Shown: positions 1 through 8,720, counted from the stretch's first letter. The stretch: DNA of 64,000 bases from Polaromonas sp. YR568 (GCF_900116715.1 NZ_FPBM01000002.1:474589-538588); one strand, 5' to 3'. The notes: generated by a model not told the origin, from the sequence alone. Program-made: numbers and translations.

Positions 1-321
1 CCCGAGTTCATCTCGCTGCTCAACAGTGAAAACCAGCACAATGCGGCGCACCTGAAGAAGTCCGCCCGCATCCAGGAAATGAACTCCCCGCTGGTGCAGA
101 TGCTGGACACCGTGCTCGAGCGCGGGCGCCGCAAAGACCTCTTCAGGGCCGGCATAGACCCGATCCAGCTCTACATCTCGATTGCGTCCATCTGCTACTT
201 TTATCTCTCCAACAACCAGACGCTTTCCACCATCTTCGGGCGCGACCTGCGCGCACCCAAAGCCATGGCGCAGCGCCTGTCGCACATGACGGACATGGTG
301 CTCGGCTACGTCATGCGCTGA
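1..321 (+). CDS. TetR-family transcriptional regulator, C-terminal part
   Basis: The reading frame is open from the first base of the window and ends in TGA at 319-321, so only the last 106 residues of the protein are visible and the DNA-binding helix-turn-helix is outside the window. What remains is helical and looks like the ligand-binding/dimerisation half of a TetR regulator (a stretch with Asp-Pro-Ile-Gln-Leu-Tyr followed by Ser-Ile-Cys-Tyr-Phe-Tyr, then a conserved Leu-Arg-Ala-Pro region near the end). The family normally represses a neighbouring operon. It lies directly upstream of, and in the same direction as, the ABC transporter/catabolic operon, so it may control that operon; this is inference from position only. 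Confidence 0.75.
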   Translation, partial: PEFISLLNSENQHNAAHLKKSARIQEMNSPLVQMLDTVLERGRRKDLFRAGIDPIQLYISIASICYFYLSNNQTLSTIFGRDLRAPKAMAQRLSHMTDMVLGYVMR

Positions 322-368
322 GCACGGCAAGCACCGGCGGCGCAGCCCCGGGATTTCCCTAGGGGCCG

Positions 369-397
369 TTGACAGACCCTGCCACAGCCTCAACAAT
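369..397 (+). promoter_or_regulatory. candidate sigma-70 promoter of the ABC transporter/catabolic operon
   Basis: A perfect -35 hexamer TTGACA lies at 369-374. After a 17-base spacer comes AACAAT at 392-397, which matches the -10 consensus at four of six positions. This sits about 70 bases before the permease start in the only sizeable gap upstream of the operon. The downstream AT-rich stretch (399-417) could hold a regulator site, but I see no clear palindrome there. Confidence 0.45.
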
Positions 398-468
398 TCA
401 CCATATAGTTACATACGGACGTGCCGGTCCTCGGCGCGGCGCCGCATGGGCGACAAGGAGACTTCCCG

Positions 469-1242
469 ATGCTGCGCAAGCTGCTGCTGTTACCGGCGCT
501 CAGGCCTTTCCTGCTGATCATCCTGCTGCTGGTGCTGTGGGACGTCGCCATCCGCATCTTCAAAATCCCGGCCTACCTGATTCCCCGCCCCGAGGAAGTC
601 GTGCGGCAGTTGTTCTCCGAATGGAACAACCTGCTCAAGCAAAGCTGGAAGACCACCCAGGCCACCTTGGGCGGCTTCGCGCTCACCATCGTTATCGGCA
701 TCCCGCTGGCCATGGTGATCGCCTACTCGCGCCTGGTCGAGTCGTATGTCTACCCGCTGCTGGTGTTTTCGCAAAGCATTCCCAAGGTCGCGATCGCGCC
801 GCTTTTTGTCGTGTGGTTCGGCTTTGGCATCTTTCCCAAAATCATCTCGGCCTTCCTGCTGGGCTTTTTCCCGGTCGTGGTGTCTACCGTCATGGGTTTC
901 AAGTCGGTTGAGCCCGACATGCTGGACCTGGCGCGCTCCATGGGCGCCAGCCGCCTGCAGACCTTCTTCAAGATCAGCCTGCCGCAGGCCCTGCCCGCCA
1001 TCTTCAGCGGCCTGAAGGTGTCCATCACGCTGGCTGTTGTGGGCGCTGTGGTCGGTGAGTTCGTCGGCTCCAACTCGGGCATCGGTTATGTGCTGCAGGT
1101 GGCCAACGGCAACTTCGATTTGCCGCTGATGTTCGCCGCGCTGGTCGTGCTCTCTTCCATCGGCGTGCTGCTGTTTGCGGCCATCGACCTGGCCGAACGG
1201 CTGGCGATTCCCTGGCATGCCTCGCAGCGCCAGGTGTTCTGA
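469..1242 (+). CDS. ABC transporter permease (SsuC/TauC/NMT1-type importer)
   Basis: This 257-residue inner-membrane protein has about six hydrophobic segments (for example residues 14-28, 66-86, 94-112, 125-145, 184-200, 218-240). The cytoplasmic EAA-type loop that docks on the ATPase is visible at about 152-172 (Leu-Ala-Arg-Ser-Met-Gly-Ala...Leu-Pro-Gln-Ala-Leu-Pro). I chose ATG 469 because AAGGAG lies at 455-460; an in-frame GTG at 421 has no ribosome site. It is the first gene of an operon with the binding protein and ATPase. The family imports small organic molecules such as sulfonates, nitrate or pyrimidine precursors; the substrate here cannot be told from sequence. Confidence 0.9.
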   Translation: MLRKLLLLPALRPFLLIILLLVLWDVAIRIFKIPAYLIPRPEEVVRQLFSEWNNLLKQSWKTTQATLGGFALTIVIGIPLAMVIAYSRLVESYVYPLLVFSQSIPKVAIAPLFVVWFGFGIFPKIISAFLLGFFPVVVSTVMGFKSVEPDMLDLARSMGASRLQTFFKISLPQALPAIFSGLKVSITLAVVGAVVGEFVGSNSGIGYVLQVANGNFDLPLMFAALVVLSSIGVLLFAAIDLAERLAIPWHASQRQVF

Positions 1243-1326
1243 GCCTGCTCTACCTCGTTTCAGTTCACGTTTTCATTTCAGTTCCCCTCGTCACGTTCCA
1301 TCACCGGCAACCCCAGGAGACACATC

Positions 1327-2334
1327 ATGAAGATCCGCATTTCCCCTCTGCTCACCGCCGTCGCCGGCGCCTTGATGCTGGCCATGGCGCCCGCGCAGGC
1401 GCAGACCAAGGCGCCCGAAAAAGTCACGCTGATGCTCAACTGGTACCTCTACAGCGAGCACGCACCCTTCTTCCTTGGCAAAGAACGCGGCTTCTACGCC
1501 GAAGAAGGCATAGACCTGGACATCCAGGAAGGCCGTGGCTCGGCCGTCACCGCCCAGGCCGTCGCGGCCAAGTCGGCCACCTTCGGCTACATCGACGTCA
1601 CCACCATGATCAAGGCCGCCGCCAAGGGCGCGCCGCTCAAATCGACTGGTGTGCTGTTCCAGGTGAGCCCCATGTCGGTCATGGGCTTTGCCGATAAAAA
1701 CATCAAAACGCCCAAAGACATCATCGGCAAGACAGTCGCCACCACACCGGGCGACTCCATGTCGCAGATGTGGCCGCTGTTCCTCAAGGTCAACAACATC
1801 CAGGCCGACCAGGTCAAGATCGTCTCGGGCGACGGCCAGACCAAGCTCAATGCCGTGATGAACGGCCAGGCCGACCTGTTGCTCGGCTACGTGATGGACC
1901 AGGCCATCAAACTGCAGGACGCCACCGGCAAGCAGGTCTACCCCATCCGCTTTGCCGACTCGGGCATCAACCAGATCAGCTCCGGCATCATCGCCAACAA
2001 AAACCTGCTGACCGAGAACCCCGACCTGGTCAAACGCTTTATGCGTGCCTCCACCCGCGCCGCCGAAGCCGCAGAGAAAAGCCCTGAAGCCGCCGTCGAT
2101 GCGATGCTGAAAGCCAACCCCAAAGCCGGCGTGCGCGACACCCTGATCGTCGGCATGAAACAAAGCGTGGCGCTGTACCACACCAAGGAAACCGCCAACC
2201 AGCGCCCTTTCCGCGTCACCATGAAAAACGTCAGCGACTCGCTGGACCTGCTGGTGCAGTACGGCGGCATGGACGCCTCCACACGCGGCAAGCCAGAAGA
2301 CTACGTCAGCCTCGACTTCCTCCCCGCGAACTGA
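1327..2334 (+). CDS. ABC transporter periplasmic substrate-binding protein (NMT1/THI5-like)
   Basis: A 335-residue protein with a clear secretion signal at 1-25 (Lys/Arg start, hydrophobic core, Ala-Gln-Ala cleavage region) and then the NMT1/SsuA fold start Leu-Met-Leu-Asn-Trp-Tyr, followed by the typical Pro-Phe-Phe-Leu-Gly and Gly-Phe-Tyr-Ala-Glu-Glu-Gly segments at about 47-63. GGAGA ends a few bases before ATG 1327. Relatives bind pyrimidines, aromatic or sulfonate compounds and deliver them to the membrane permease. The gene lies 84 bases after the permease and 18 bases before the ATPase, giving a full importer. The actual ligand is unknown. Confidence 0.9.
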   Translation: MKIRISPLLTAVAGALMLAMAPAQAQTKAPEKVTLMLNWYLYSEHAPFFLGKERGFYAEEGIDLDIQEGRGSAVTAQAVAAKSATFGYIDVTTMIKAAAKGAPLKSTGVLFQVSPMSVMGFADKNIKTPKDIIGKTVATTPGDSMSQMWPLFLKVNNIQADQVKIVSGDGQTKLNAVMNGQADLLLGYVMDQAIKLQDATGKQVYPIRFADSGINQISSGIIANKNLLTENPDLVKRFMRASTRAAEAAEKSPEAAVDAMLKANPKAGVRDTLIVGMKQSVALYHTKETANQRPFRVTMKNVSDSLDLLVQYGGMDASTRGKPEDYVSLDFLPAN

Positions 2335-2352
2335 AGAAGGCCTGCCGCATCC

Positions 2353-3132
2353 ATGCCCAACGACCACCTGATTGAAGCCCGCGGTGTCTCCAAGACCTAC
2401 CAGACCAAGGACGGCCCCGTCGAGTCGCTCAAGCCGCTCGACTTCTCCATCCGCGAGGGTGAATTCATCTCGGTGGTCGGGCCCTCGGGCTGCGGCAAAA
2501 GCACGCTGCTGAAAATGGTGGCCGGGCTGCTGCCCATCTCGGGCGGCACGCTCACCCTGGCGGGCAAACCCATCAACGGGCCGCAAAAAGACGTGGGCAT
2601 CGTCTTCCAGAGCGCGGTGCTGCTGGCCTGGCGCACGGTGCTGAAAAACATCCTGCTGCAGGCCGAGATGCGCCACATGCCCAAAGAGCAGTCACTGGCC
2701 AAGGCGATGCAGCTGATCGAGATGGCGGGCCTCAAGGGCTTTGAAAACAAATACCCCTGGCAGCTCTCGGGCGGCATGCAGCAGCGCGCCTCCATCTGCC
2801 GAGCCCTGCTGCACGACCCGTCGGTGCTGCTGATGGACGAGCCCTTTGGCGCACTGGACGCGATGACGCGCGAGAAGATGAACCTGGAGCTGCAGCGCAT
2901 CTGGTCGGCATCGCAAAAAACCGTGCTGCTGATCACCCACAGCATTCCCGAGGCGGTGTTCCTGTCAGACCGCGTGATCGTGATGAGCGAACGGCCGGGT
3001 GCTATTGCCGCCATCTATGACATTGACCTGCCGCGCCCGCGCACGCTGGACATGATGGGCTCGCCCGAATTCGCGGTGTACGCCAAAAAAGTGCGCGCGC
3101 ATTTTTACTCGCAAGGCACGCTGGACCACTAA
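2353..3132 (+). CDS. ABC transporter ATP-binding protein
   Basis: A 259-residue nucleotide-binding subunit with all motifs intact: Walker A GPSGCGKST at 43-51, Q-loop at about 86, signature LSGGMQQ at 138-144, Walker B LLMDEP at 159-164 and the switch His at 196. It belongs to the SsuB/TauB/nitrate importer group and powers the permease at 469-1242. It begins 18 bases after the binding protein and is followed 12 bases later by the enolase-superfamily gene, so transport and catabolism are probably co-transcribed. Confidence 0.93.
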   Translation: MPNDHLIEARGVSKTYQTKDGPVESLKPLDFSIREGEFISVVGPSGCGKSTLLKMVAGLLPISGGTLTLAGKPINGPQKDVGIVFQSAVLLAWRTVLKNILLQAEMRHMPKEQSLAKAMQLIEMAGLKGFENKYPWQLSGGMQQRASICRALLHDPSVLLMDEPFGALDAMTREKMNLELQRIWSASQKTVLLITHSIPEAVFLSDRVIVMSERPGAIAAIYDIDLPRPRTLDMMGSPEFAVYAKKVRAHFYSQGTLDH

Positions 3133-3144
3133 CGGGCTCGCACC

Positions 3145-4575
3145 ATGGACGAACCCCTCCGCTTCCGGATTGACGAGATCCGCTTTTCCGAGCGTGATGT
3201 GGTGCTGCGCCTGCCATTTCGCTTCGGCGCGGCCACCGTCACCTCGTGCCCGCAGGTGTATGTGCAGGCGCGCATCCGCTTTGCCGACGGCTCCACCTCG
3301 CAAGGCGTGGCCGCGGAGATGATGATTCCCAAGTGGTTCGACAAAAACCCCGCTTTGTCGAATGAAGACAATTTCAAGCAGCTGCGTGACGCGCTGAAGG
3401 CAGCACGCGCCGCCTACTGCGCCGACGCCACCAACCGCACCGCCTGGCAGCATTTCGCGCAGCGCTACAAGCCGCTGCTCAAAAGCGCGGAGCAGGCCGG
3501 GCTCAACCCGCTGGCGGCCAGCTATGGCCCCGCCCTGCTGGACCGCGCCATCCTCGACGCTCTGCTGCTCAAGCTGGGCTGCAGCTTTGCCGGCGGCATG
3601 AGCGCCAATGTGGCTGGGCTGGACGTGCGCGGCAGCGGCCTGGCGGACGACCTCAAGGGTTTCGACATGGCGCGCTTTTTGTCGCTGCAAATGCCGCGCA
3701 AGCAAATCGCGGCCAGGCATACCGTGGGCCTGGCCGATGCCATCTACTCCGCGGACCGCCCCGCAACCGACCTCACCGACGGCCTGCCCACTTCGCTGGC
3801 AACCGTGATTGCCCGTTACGGACACCGCGACTTCAAGATCAAGCTGAGCGGCGACACCGAAGCCGACATAGCGCGCCTGACGGCCATCAGCCAGGTCACA
3901 GAAGGCCTGGCGCGCCTGATCACGCTGGACGGCAACGAGCAATACGCCAGCGCCGACGCGTTTGCGGACTTCTTCACCCAGCTCACGTCCGACCCGCAGT
4001 TGGCCCCGCTGGTGGAAAAAATTGCTTTTGTGGAGCAGCCCCTGCACCGCGACCAGGCGCTGGCGCACAACGTCTCGGCGATCGCAAAACACATCCCGCT
4101 GCTGGTCGACGAGTCAGACGCCACGCTGGACGCCTTCGTCAAAGCCAGGCCGCTGGGCTACACCGGCGTGTCGAGCAAAAGCTGCAAAGGCTTTTACAAA
4201 TCCATCATCAACGCCGCACGTTGCGCCGAGTGGAATACCAAGGCGCCCGGCGCACCCTACTTTCTCTCGGGCGAAGACCTCACCATGCAGGCCGGCCTGG
4301 GCGTGCAGCAAGACCTGGCGCTGGTGAGCTGGCTGGGCCTGTCGCATGTGGAGCGCAACGGCCATCACTACGTCAACGGCCTGATGGCAGCGCCCAAGAC
4401 CGAGCAGCAAAACCTGCTGCTGGCGCACGACTCGCTCTACGAATACAGCGCCGACGCCGTGCGGCTGCGCATCAAGGGCGGGCAGATCGCGCTGGGCTCG
4501 CTCGACTGCCCGGGCTTTGCCACCGGCCAGGCCGGCGGAAATATTTCGTGGGACGCCATGCGTTCCGTCTACTGA
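3145..4575 (+). CDS. enolase-superfamily enzyme (mandelate racemase/muconate lactonizing-like)
   Basis: A 476-residue protein. The barrel half carries the catalytic set of the muconate-lactonizing subgroup: Lys-Ile-Lys at 231-233, metal ligands Asp262 (LDGNEQY), Glu297 (VEQPL) and Asp322/Glu323 (VDES), and a Lys at 345 or 348 on the opposite face. Members abstract a proton next to a carboxylate to cause cycloisomerisation, dehydration or epimerisation. It is roughly 90-100 residues longer than the common 370-390; the extra length lies mostly at about 70-160, between the capping domain and the barrel. It is embedded in the transporter operon and precedes the oxidoreductase. I cannot name the substrate. 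Confidence 0.8.
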   Translation: MDEPLRFRIDEIRFSERDVVLRLPFRFGAATVTSCPQVYVQARIRFADGSTSQGVAAEMMIPKWFDKNPALSNEDNFKQLRDALKAARAAYCADATNRTAWQHFAQRYKPLLKSAEQAGLNPLAASYGPALLDRAILDALLLKLGCSFAGGMSANVAGLDVRGSGLADDLKGFDMARFLSLQMPRKQIAARHTVGLADAIYSADRPATDLTDGLPTSLATVIARYGHRDFKIKLSGDTEADIARLTAISQVTEGLARLITLDGNEQYASADAFADFFTQLTSDPQLAPLVEKIAFVEQPLHRDQALAHNVSAIAKHIPLLVDESDATLDAFVKARPLGYTGVSSKSCKGFYKSIINAARCAEWNTKAPGAPYFLSGEDLTMQAGLGVQQDLALVSWLGLSHVERNGHHYVNGLMAAPKTEQQNLLLAHDSLYEYSADAVRLRIKGGQIALGSLDCPGFATGQAGGNISWDAMRSVY

Positions 4576-4617
4576 AGCCAAAAACACCACCACCCTATAA
4601 GGCAAAAGGAACACACC

Positions 4618-5781
4618 ATGAGCACACAAACCCTGGGCATCATCATGCACGGCGTCACCGGCCGCATGGGCATGAACCAGCACCTGATCCGCTCCATCCT
4701 GGCGATACGCGCGCAGGGCGGCGTGCTGCTGTCCAACGGCAACCGCGTCATGCCCGACCCCATCCTGATCGGCCGCAATGCCGAGAAGATGGAGGCACTG
4801 GCCAAGGCCCATGGCGTAGCCCGCTGGGGCACCGACCTCGACAAAGCGCTGGCCAACCCGGGCGACACGGTGTTCTTTGACGCCGGCACCACGCAGATGC
4901 GCCCCACCCTGCTGGCCAAGGCGATACGCGCCGGCAAGCATGTGTACTGCGAAAAACCGATCGCCACCAACCTCAACGAGGCTGTTGAGATTGCCCGGCT
5001 GGCGGAAAAGTCCGGCCTGAAACACGGCGCCGTGCAAGACAAGCTCTTTTTGCCCGGCCTGCGCAAGCTCGACATGCTGCGCCGCGCCGGCTTCTTCGGC
5101 CGCATGCTGTCGGTTCGGCTGGAGTTCGGTTACTGGGTGTTCGAAGGCGACCTGCAGCCCATCCAGCGTCCGAGCTGGAACTACCGCAGCGAAGACGGCG
5201 GCGGCATGATTCTGGACATGATGTGCCACTGGCGCTATGTGCTGGACAACCTGTTCGGCGAGGTCAAATCGGTCTCGTGCATAGGCGCCACCCACATTCC
5301 CGAGCGCTGGGACGAAGCCGGCAAACCCTACAAGGCCACCGCCGACGACGCGGCCTATGCCACGGCGCAACTTACAGGCCACAACGGTGAGCCTGTCATC
5401 GCCCAGATGAACATGTCCTGGGCCACACGCGTGCGCCGCGACGACCTGGTGACCTTTCACGTGGACGGCACGCACGGCTCGGCCGTGGCAGGCCTGTCGA
5501 GCTGCCGCGCCCAGTCGCGCGTGACCACGCCGCGCCCCGTGTGGAACCCGGACGAGAAGCAGATGATGAATTTCTTCGACCAGTGGCAAGAGGTGCCGGA
5601 CTCGCAGGTCTACGACAACGGCTTCAAGATCCAGTGGGAGCACTTCATCCGCCACGTGGTCGAAAACGAGCCCTACCGCTGGACGCTGCCCGAAGGCGCA
5701 AAGGGCGTGCAACTGGTCGAGGCGGCCCTGCAAAGCTGGAAAGAGCGGCGCTGGGTTGACGTGCCGCCGCTCAAGGTCTGA
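4618..5781 (+). CDS. Gfo/Idh/MocA-family NAD(P)-dependent oxidoreductase
   Basis: A 387-residue protein with an N-terminal Rossmann fold (glycine-rich turn Gly-Val-Thr-Gly-Arg-Met-Gly at 12-18) and the family mark Glu-Lys-Pro at 112-114, where the Lys normally takes part in hydride transfer. The C-terminal half is the usual alpha/beta substrate domain. AAAAGGAAC lies just before ATG 4618. Such enzymes oxidise or reduce hydroxyl groups of sugars, inositols and related compounds, often giving a keto intermediate for the next enzyme. Here the next genes are a DUF993 protein (10 bases downstream) and a TIM-barrel isomerase/lyase, so a keto-intermediate route is a reasonable inference. Confidence 0.88.
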   Translation: MSTQTLGIIMHGVTGRMGMNQHLIRSILAIRAQGGVLLSNGNRVMPDPILIGRNAEKMEALAKAHGVARWGTDLDKALANPGDTVFFDAGTTQMRPTLLAKAIRAGKHVYCEKPIATNLNEAVEIARLAEKSGLKHGAVQDKLFLPGLRKLDMLRRAGFFGRMLSVRLEFGYWVFEGDLQPIQRPSWNYRSEDGGGMILDMMCHWRYVLDNLFGEVKSVSCIGATHIPERWDEAGKPYKATADDAAYATAQLTGHNGEPVIAQMNMSWATRVRRDDLVTFHVDGTHGSAVAGLSSCRAQSRVTTPRPVWNPDEKQMMNFFDQWQEVPDSQVYDNGFKIQWEHFIRHVVENEPYRWTLPEGAKGVQLVEAALQSWKERRWVDVPPLKV

Positions 5782-5791
5782 GGGATTCGCC

Positions 5792-7012
5792 ATGGCACTC
5801 ACACTCACCTTGCCCGGCACCGCAGGCACCGGCGGTAGCGGCGGCCTCAAGCCCTACACGCTGCGCGGCAGTGCGCCCGTCAAGCCCGCGCCGGGCACAC
5901 GCTTTAACCGCATCGCCTACTCCGCCGCGCACGTGGTGGCCGACCCGCTGGCCGCCGTCGACCCATGGCTGGCCTGCGCGGTCGACTGGGACGCCACCAT
6001 TGGCTACCGGCGCCACCTGTGGTCGCTGGGCCTGGGCGTGGCCGAAGCCATGGACACGGCCCAGCGCGGCATGGGCCTGGACTGGCCGACCTCGCTGGAG
6101 CTGATCCGCCGCTCGCTGGACGCCGCCAAAGACATGCCGGGCGCGCTCGTCGCCTCCGGCTGCGGCACCGATCACCTGGTGCTTGACGACGTCAAGACCG
6201 TCGACGACGTGATACGCGGCTACGAAGCGCAGATGGAAGCCATCGAAAAACTGGGCGGCAAACTCATCGTGATGGCCTCTCGCGCGCTGGCCCGTGTGGC
6301 CAAAAGCCCGGCCGACTATGAACATGTGTACGACCGCATCCTCAGTCAGGCCCGCCAGCCGGTGGTGCTGCACTGGCTGGGCGACATGTTTGACCCGGCG
6401 CTCGCCGGCTACTGGGGCAGCCCCGATACCGACCGCGCCATGGACACGGCGCTGGGCATCATCCAGGCGCATGCGGGCAAGGTCGACGGCATCAAGATCT
6501 CGCTGCTCGACAAAGACAAGGAGATCGCCATGCGCCGCAGGTTGCCAGCAGCAGGCGACAGTGACGGTAAAGGCGTACGCATGTACACAGGCGACGACTT
6601 CAACTACGCCGAGCTGATTGCCGGCGACGGCGTGGGCAGTGCGGCCAACCAGCAGCAAAGCGACGCGCTACTGGGCATCTTCGACGCCATCGCGCCCGCC
6701 GCCAGCGCGGCGCTGGGCGAGCTGGCGGCCGGTAACACCGAGAAGTTCCACGCCATTCTTGGCCCCACGGTGCCACTGTCGCGCCATATCTTTGCCGCAC
6801 CCACTCGTTTTTACAAAACCGGCGTGGTCTTTATGGCCTGGCTGAACGGCCACCAGAGCCACTTCACCATGGTGGGCGGGCAGCAAAGCACGCGCTCGCT
6901 GGTGCACCTGGCCGAGCTGTTTCGCCTGGCCGATGCGGCCAACCTGCTGGAGCAGCCGGAGCTCGCCGTACGGCGCATGAAAACCCTGCTCGCCCTGCAC
7001 GGCGTTGAATGA
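5792..7012 (+). CDS. DUF993 family protein (dihydrodipicolinate-synthase-like barrel)
   Basis: A 406-residue protein recognised as DUF993, a poorly characterised family often labelled as dihydrodipicolinate synthase-like. Visible family features are the stretch around Asp-Trp-Asp-Ala-Thr-Ile (about 67-72), a Cys-Gly-Thr-Asp-His segment near 126-130, and a His-Trp-Leu-Gly-Asp-Met-Phe-Asp strand near 190. ATG 5792 is chosen because it follows the upstream stop by 10 bases; an upstream in-frame start at 5756 would overlap the oxidoreductase. Members usually sit beside Gfo/Idh/MocA oxidoreductases and xylose-isomerase-like proteins, as here. An aldolase or lyase role is possible by fold but is not shown. 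Confidence 0.8.
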   Translation: MALTLTLPGTAGTGGSGGLKPYTLRGSAPVKPAPGTRFNRIAYSAAHVVADPLAAVDPWLACAVDWDATIGYRRHLWSLGLGVAEAMDTAQRGMGLDWPTSLELIRRSLDAAKDMPGALVASGCGTDHLVLDDVKTVDDVIRGYEAQMEAIEKLGGKLIVMASRALARVAKSPADYEHVYDRILSQARQPVVLHWLGDMFDPALAGYWGSPDTDRAMDTALGIIQAHAGKVDGIKISLLDKDKEIAMRRRLPAAGDSDGKGVRMYTGDDFNYAELIAGDGVGSAANQQQSDALLGIFDAIAPAASAALGELAAGNTEKFHAILGPTVPLSRHIFAAPTRFYKTGVVFMAWLNGHQSHFTMVGGQQSTRSLVHLAELFRLADAANLLEQPELAVRRMKTLLALHGVE

Positions 7013-7025
7013 TGGCGCCCATCCA

Positions 7026-7904
7026 ATGAGAGATTTTTCCCAGGACCACCGTTGGCTGTCCATCAACACCGCCACGGTGCGCAAGCAGCGCGGCATAGAG
7101 CAACCGCTGCCCGCCATCATCGAAGCCTGCGTGCAGCGCGGCATCACGGCCATCTCGCCGTGGCGCGACCAGGTCGCGGCCGCCGGCCTGCCTGCTATTT
7201 CAAAACTGGTCAAAAACCACGGCCTGAAGTTGTCCGGCTACTGCCGCGGCGGCATGTTTCCCGCAACTGATGCAGCCGGCCTGAACGCCGCCCACGACGA
7301 CAATCGCCGCGCCGTCGATGAAGCCTGCGAGCTGAACGCCGCCTGCCTGGTGCTGGTGGTGGGCGGCCTGCCCGGCGCCTTGGCGGGCAAGGCCGCGCAC
7401 AAAGACATCGCGCTGTCGCGCAGCCAGGTGCATGACGGTATCGCCACCTTGCTCGAATACAGCCGCGCCGCAGGCATGCCGCTGGCGATTGAACCTTTGC
7501 ACCCCATGTATGCGGCAGATCGCGCCTGCATCAACACCATGGAGCATGCGCTTGACGTGTGCGATGCGCTTGACCCCGCGCGCACAGGCGCGCTGGGCGT
7601 GGCGGTGGATGTGTACCACGTCTGGTGGGACCCGAAGCTTCAGGCGCAGATTGAACGCGCCGGAAAAAACAGGCTGCTGGCTTTTCACGTGTGCGACTGG
7701 CTCACGCCGACAGCTGACTTGCTGAACGACCGCGGCATGATGGGCGACGGCGTGATCGACATCCCGAAAATCCGCGGCTGGATGGAGGCGCAGGGCTTTG
7801 CGGGTTACAGCGAGGTGGAGATTTTTTCGTCAGCCAACTGGTGGCAGCGCGATGGCGGCGAGGTGCTGGACACCTGCATCGCGCGGCACAAAACAGCGGT
7901 CTAG
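7026..7904 (+). CDS. sugar phosphate isomerase/epimerase-like TIM barrel (AP endonuclease 2 family)
   Basis: A 292-residue member of the xylose-isomerase-like barrel family. Typical metal-site segments are visible: Ala-Ile-Glu-Pro-Leu-His at about 157-162, Val-Asp-Val-Tyr-His at about 198-202, Phe-His-Val-Cys-Asp-Trp at about 220-225 and Glu-Val-Glu-Ile-Phe near 266. I took ATG 7026; a TTG at 7005 would overlap the DUF993 gene. It is the last gene of the operon, 13 bases after DUF993. Relatives isomerise keto sugars or cleave 3-keto-glycosides with a divalent metal. The exact reaction here is unknown. Confidence 0.85.
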   Translation: MRDFSQDHRWLSINTATVRKQRGIEQPLPAIIEACVQRGITAISPWRDQVAAAGLPAISKLVKNHGLKLSGYCRGGMFPATDAAGLNAAHDDNRRAVDEACELNAACLVLVVGGLPGALAGKAAHKDIALSRSQVHDGIATLLEYSRAAGMPLAIEPLHPMYAADRACINTMEHALDVCDALDPARTGALGVAVDVYHVWWDPKLQAQIERAGKNRLLAFHVCDWLTPTADLLNDRGMMGDGVIDIPKIRGWMEAQGFAGYSEVEIFSSANWWQRDGGEVLDTCIARHKTAV

Positions 7905-7922
7905 ATCTAGCGCCGCTGCTTT

Positions 7923-8720
7923 CTAGCGGAAGCGGTAAGACACCGCGATATACCCGAAGTCCTGCGTGCGCCGGCTCACCAGCGGGCTGTTGTGCACCGA
8001 AGAGTCCAGCCACTTGCGGCGCACCTGCATGGTCAGCACCCAGGGGTCGCCCAGCTTCACATCCACACCCAGGCCGAGCACCGGCGAGGTTGAGGCGCCG
8101 GCGTTATAGGCGCCAAAGCCACTGGCCGCCGACTCTGCCGGCGTGACGCCGTAGAGGTAGTTGTTGTATTTGGCGTTGCTGTATTCCAGCCCGACCTGCG
8201 GAAAGAAAGACCAGTCACCCACCTTGAACTCAGCTGCGTAGGTGGCTTCGAGCAAGGCGCCGTGCGATTTGTTGGCGTCTACAAAGGCGTTCAGAAAGAG
8301 GCCGCCGTAAGGCGTTTCCTGGAAGGTGCCTATGCCCAGCGGAATCGGCGTCTTGCGGTCTTTGAGGCCCGACAGCGCCGCCGTGTCGGCGCGCCAGCCG
8401 TCCTGGCTGATGCGGCCGGCAACCTCCAGGTAGCCGTAGCCGAATTTCACCGTCTTCAGGCTCAGGGTGTCTACCCGCGCGGCAAAACGGCCGTAGTCGA
8501 AGAAACCATAAGGTAAAAGGCGCGTCTCGCTGCCTTTGCTGCGGATCACGCTTTGTGTGCCGTAGACGGCGCCGCCCACATCGCCCGTCAGCTGGTAGGT
8601 GATGGGGGCGATCTGCGCGTTCGCCCCTCCCGATGCCAGCCCTGCGGACAAGACCACGCCCAGCAGGCCGGCGGCATGCAGGGCGGAAACAGCAGAAGTT
8701 TGGCGGCTAGAAGGGTTCAT
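7923..8720 (-). CDS. MipA/OmpV family outer-membrane beta-barrel protein
   Basis: About 265 residues with a signal peptide (hydrophobic core ending Gly-Gly-Ala-Asn-Ala) and then alternating aromatic strands typical of an outer-membrane barrel, including the family segment Leu-Leu-Pro-Tyr-Gly-Phe-Phe-Asp-Tyr-Gly-Arg-Phe. The C-terminus ends Ser-Tyr-Arg-Phe-Arg, so the usual final aromatic residue is one from the end. An upstream ATG at 8741 is possible, but the signal peptide reads better from 8720; neither has a clear ribosome site. MipA-type proteins scaffold murein enzymes in E. coli, others act in outer-membrane permeability. It converges on the catabolic operon with an 18-base gap and no obvious terminator. 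Confidence 0.75.
   Translation of the reverse strand: MNPSSRQTSAVSALHAAGLLGVVLSAGLASGGANAQIAPITYQLTGDVGGAVYGTQSVIRSKGSETRLLPYGFFDYGRFAARVDTLSLKTVKFGYGYLEVAGRISQDGWRADTAALSGLKDRKTPIPLGIGTFQETPYGGLFLNAFVDANKSHGALLEATYAAEFKVGDWSFFPQVGLEYSNAKYNNYLYGVTPAESAASGFGAYNAGASTSPVLGLGVDVKLGDPWVLTMQVRRKWLDSSVHNSPLVSRRTQDFGYIAVSYRFR

Noticed and set aside
1291..2676. 461-codon minus-strand frame opposite the binding protein
   Set aside because: Covers parts of two well-defined ABC genes and has only Gly/Val/His/Asp-rich low-complexity sequence.
4114..5850. 578-codon minus-strand frame opposite the oxidoreductase region
   Set aside because: Runs across three real plus-strand gene borders and has no domain; typical antisense frame in high-GC DNA.
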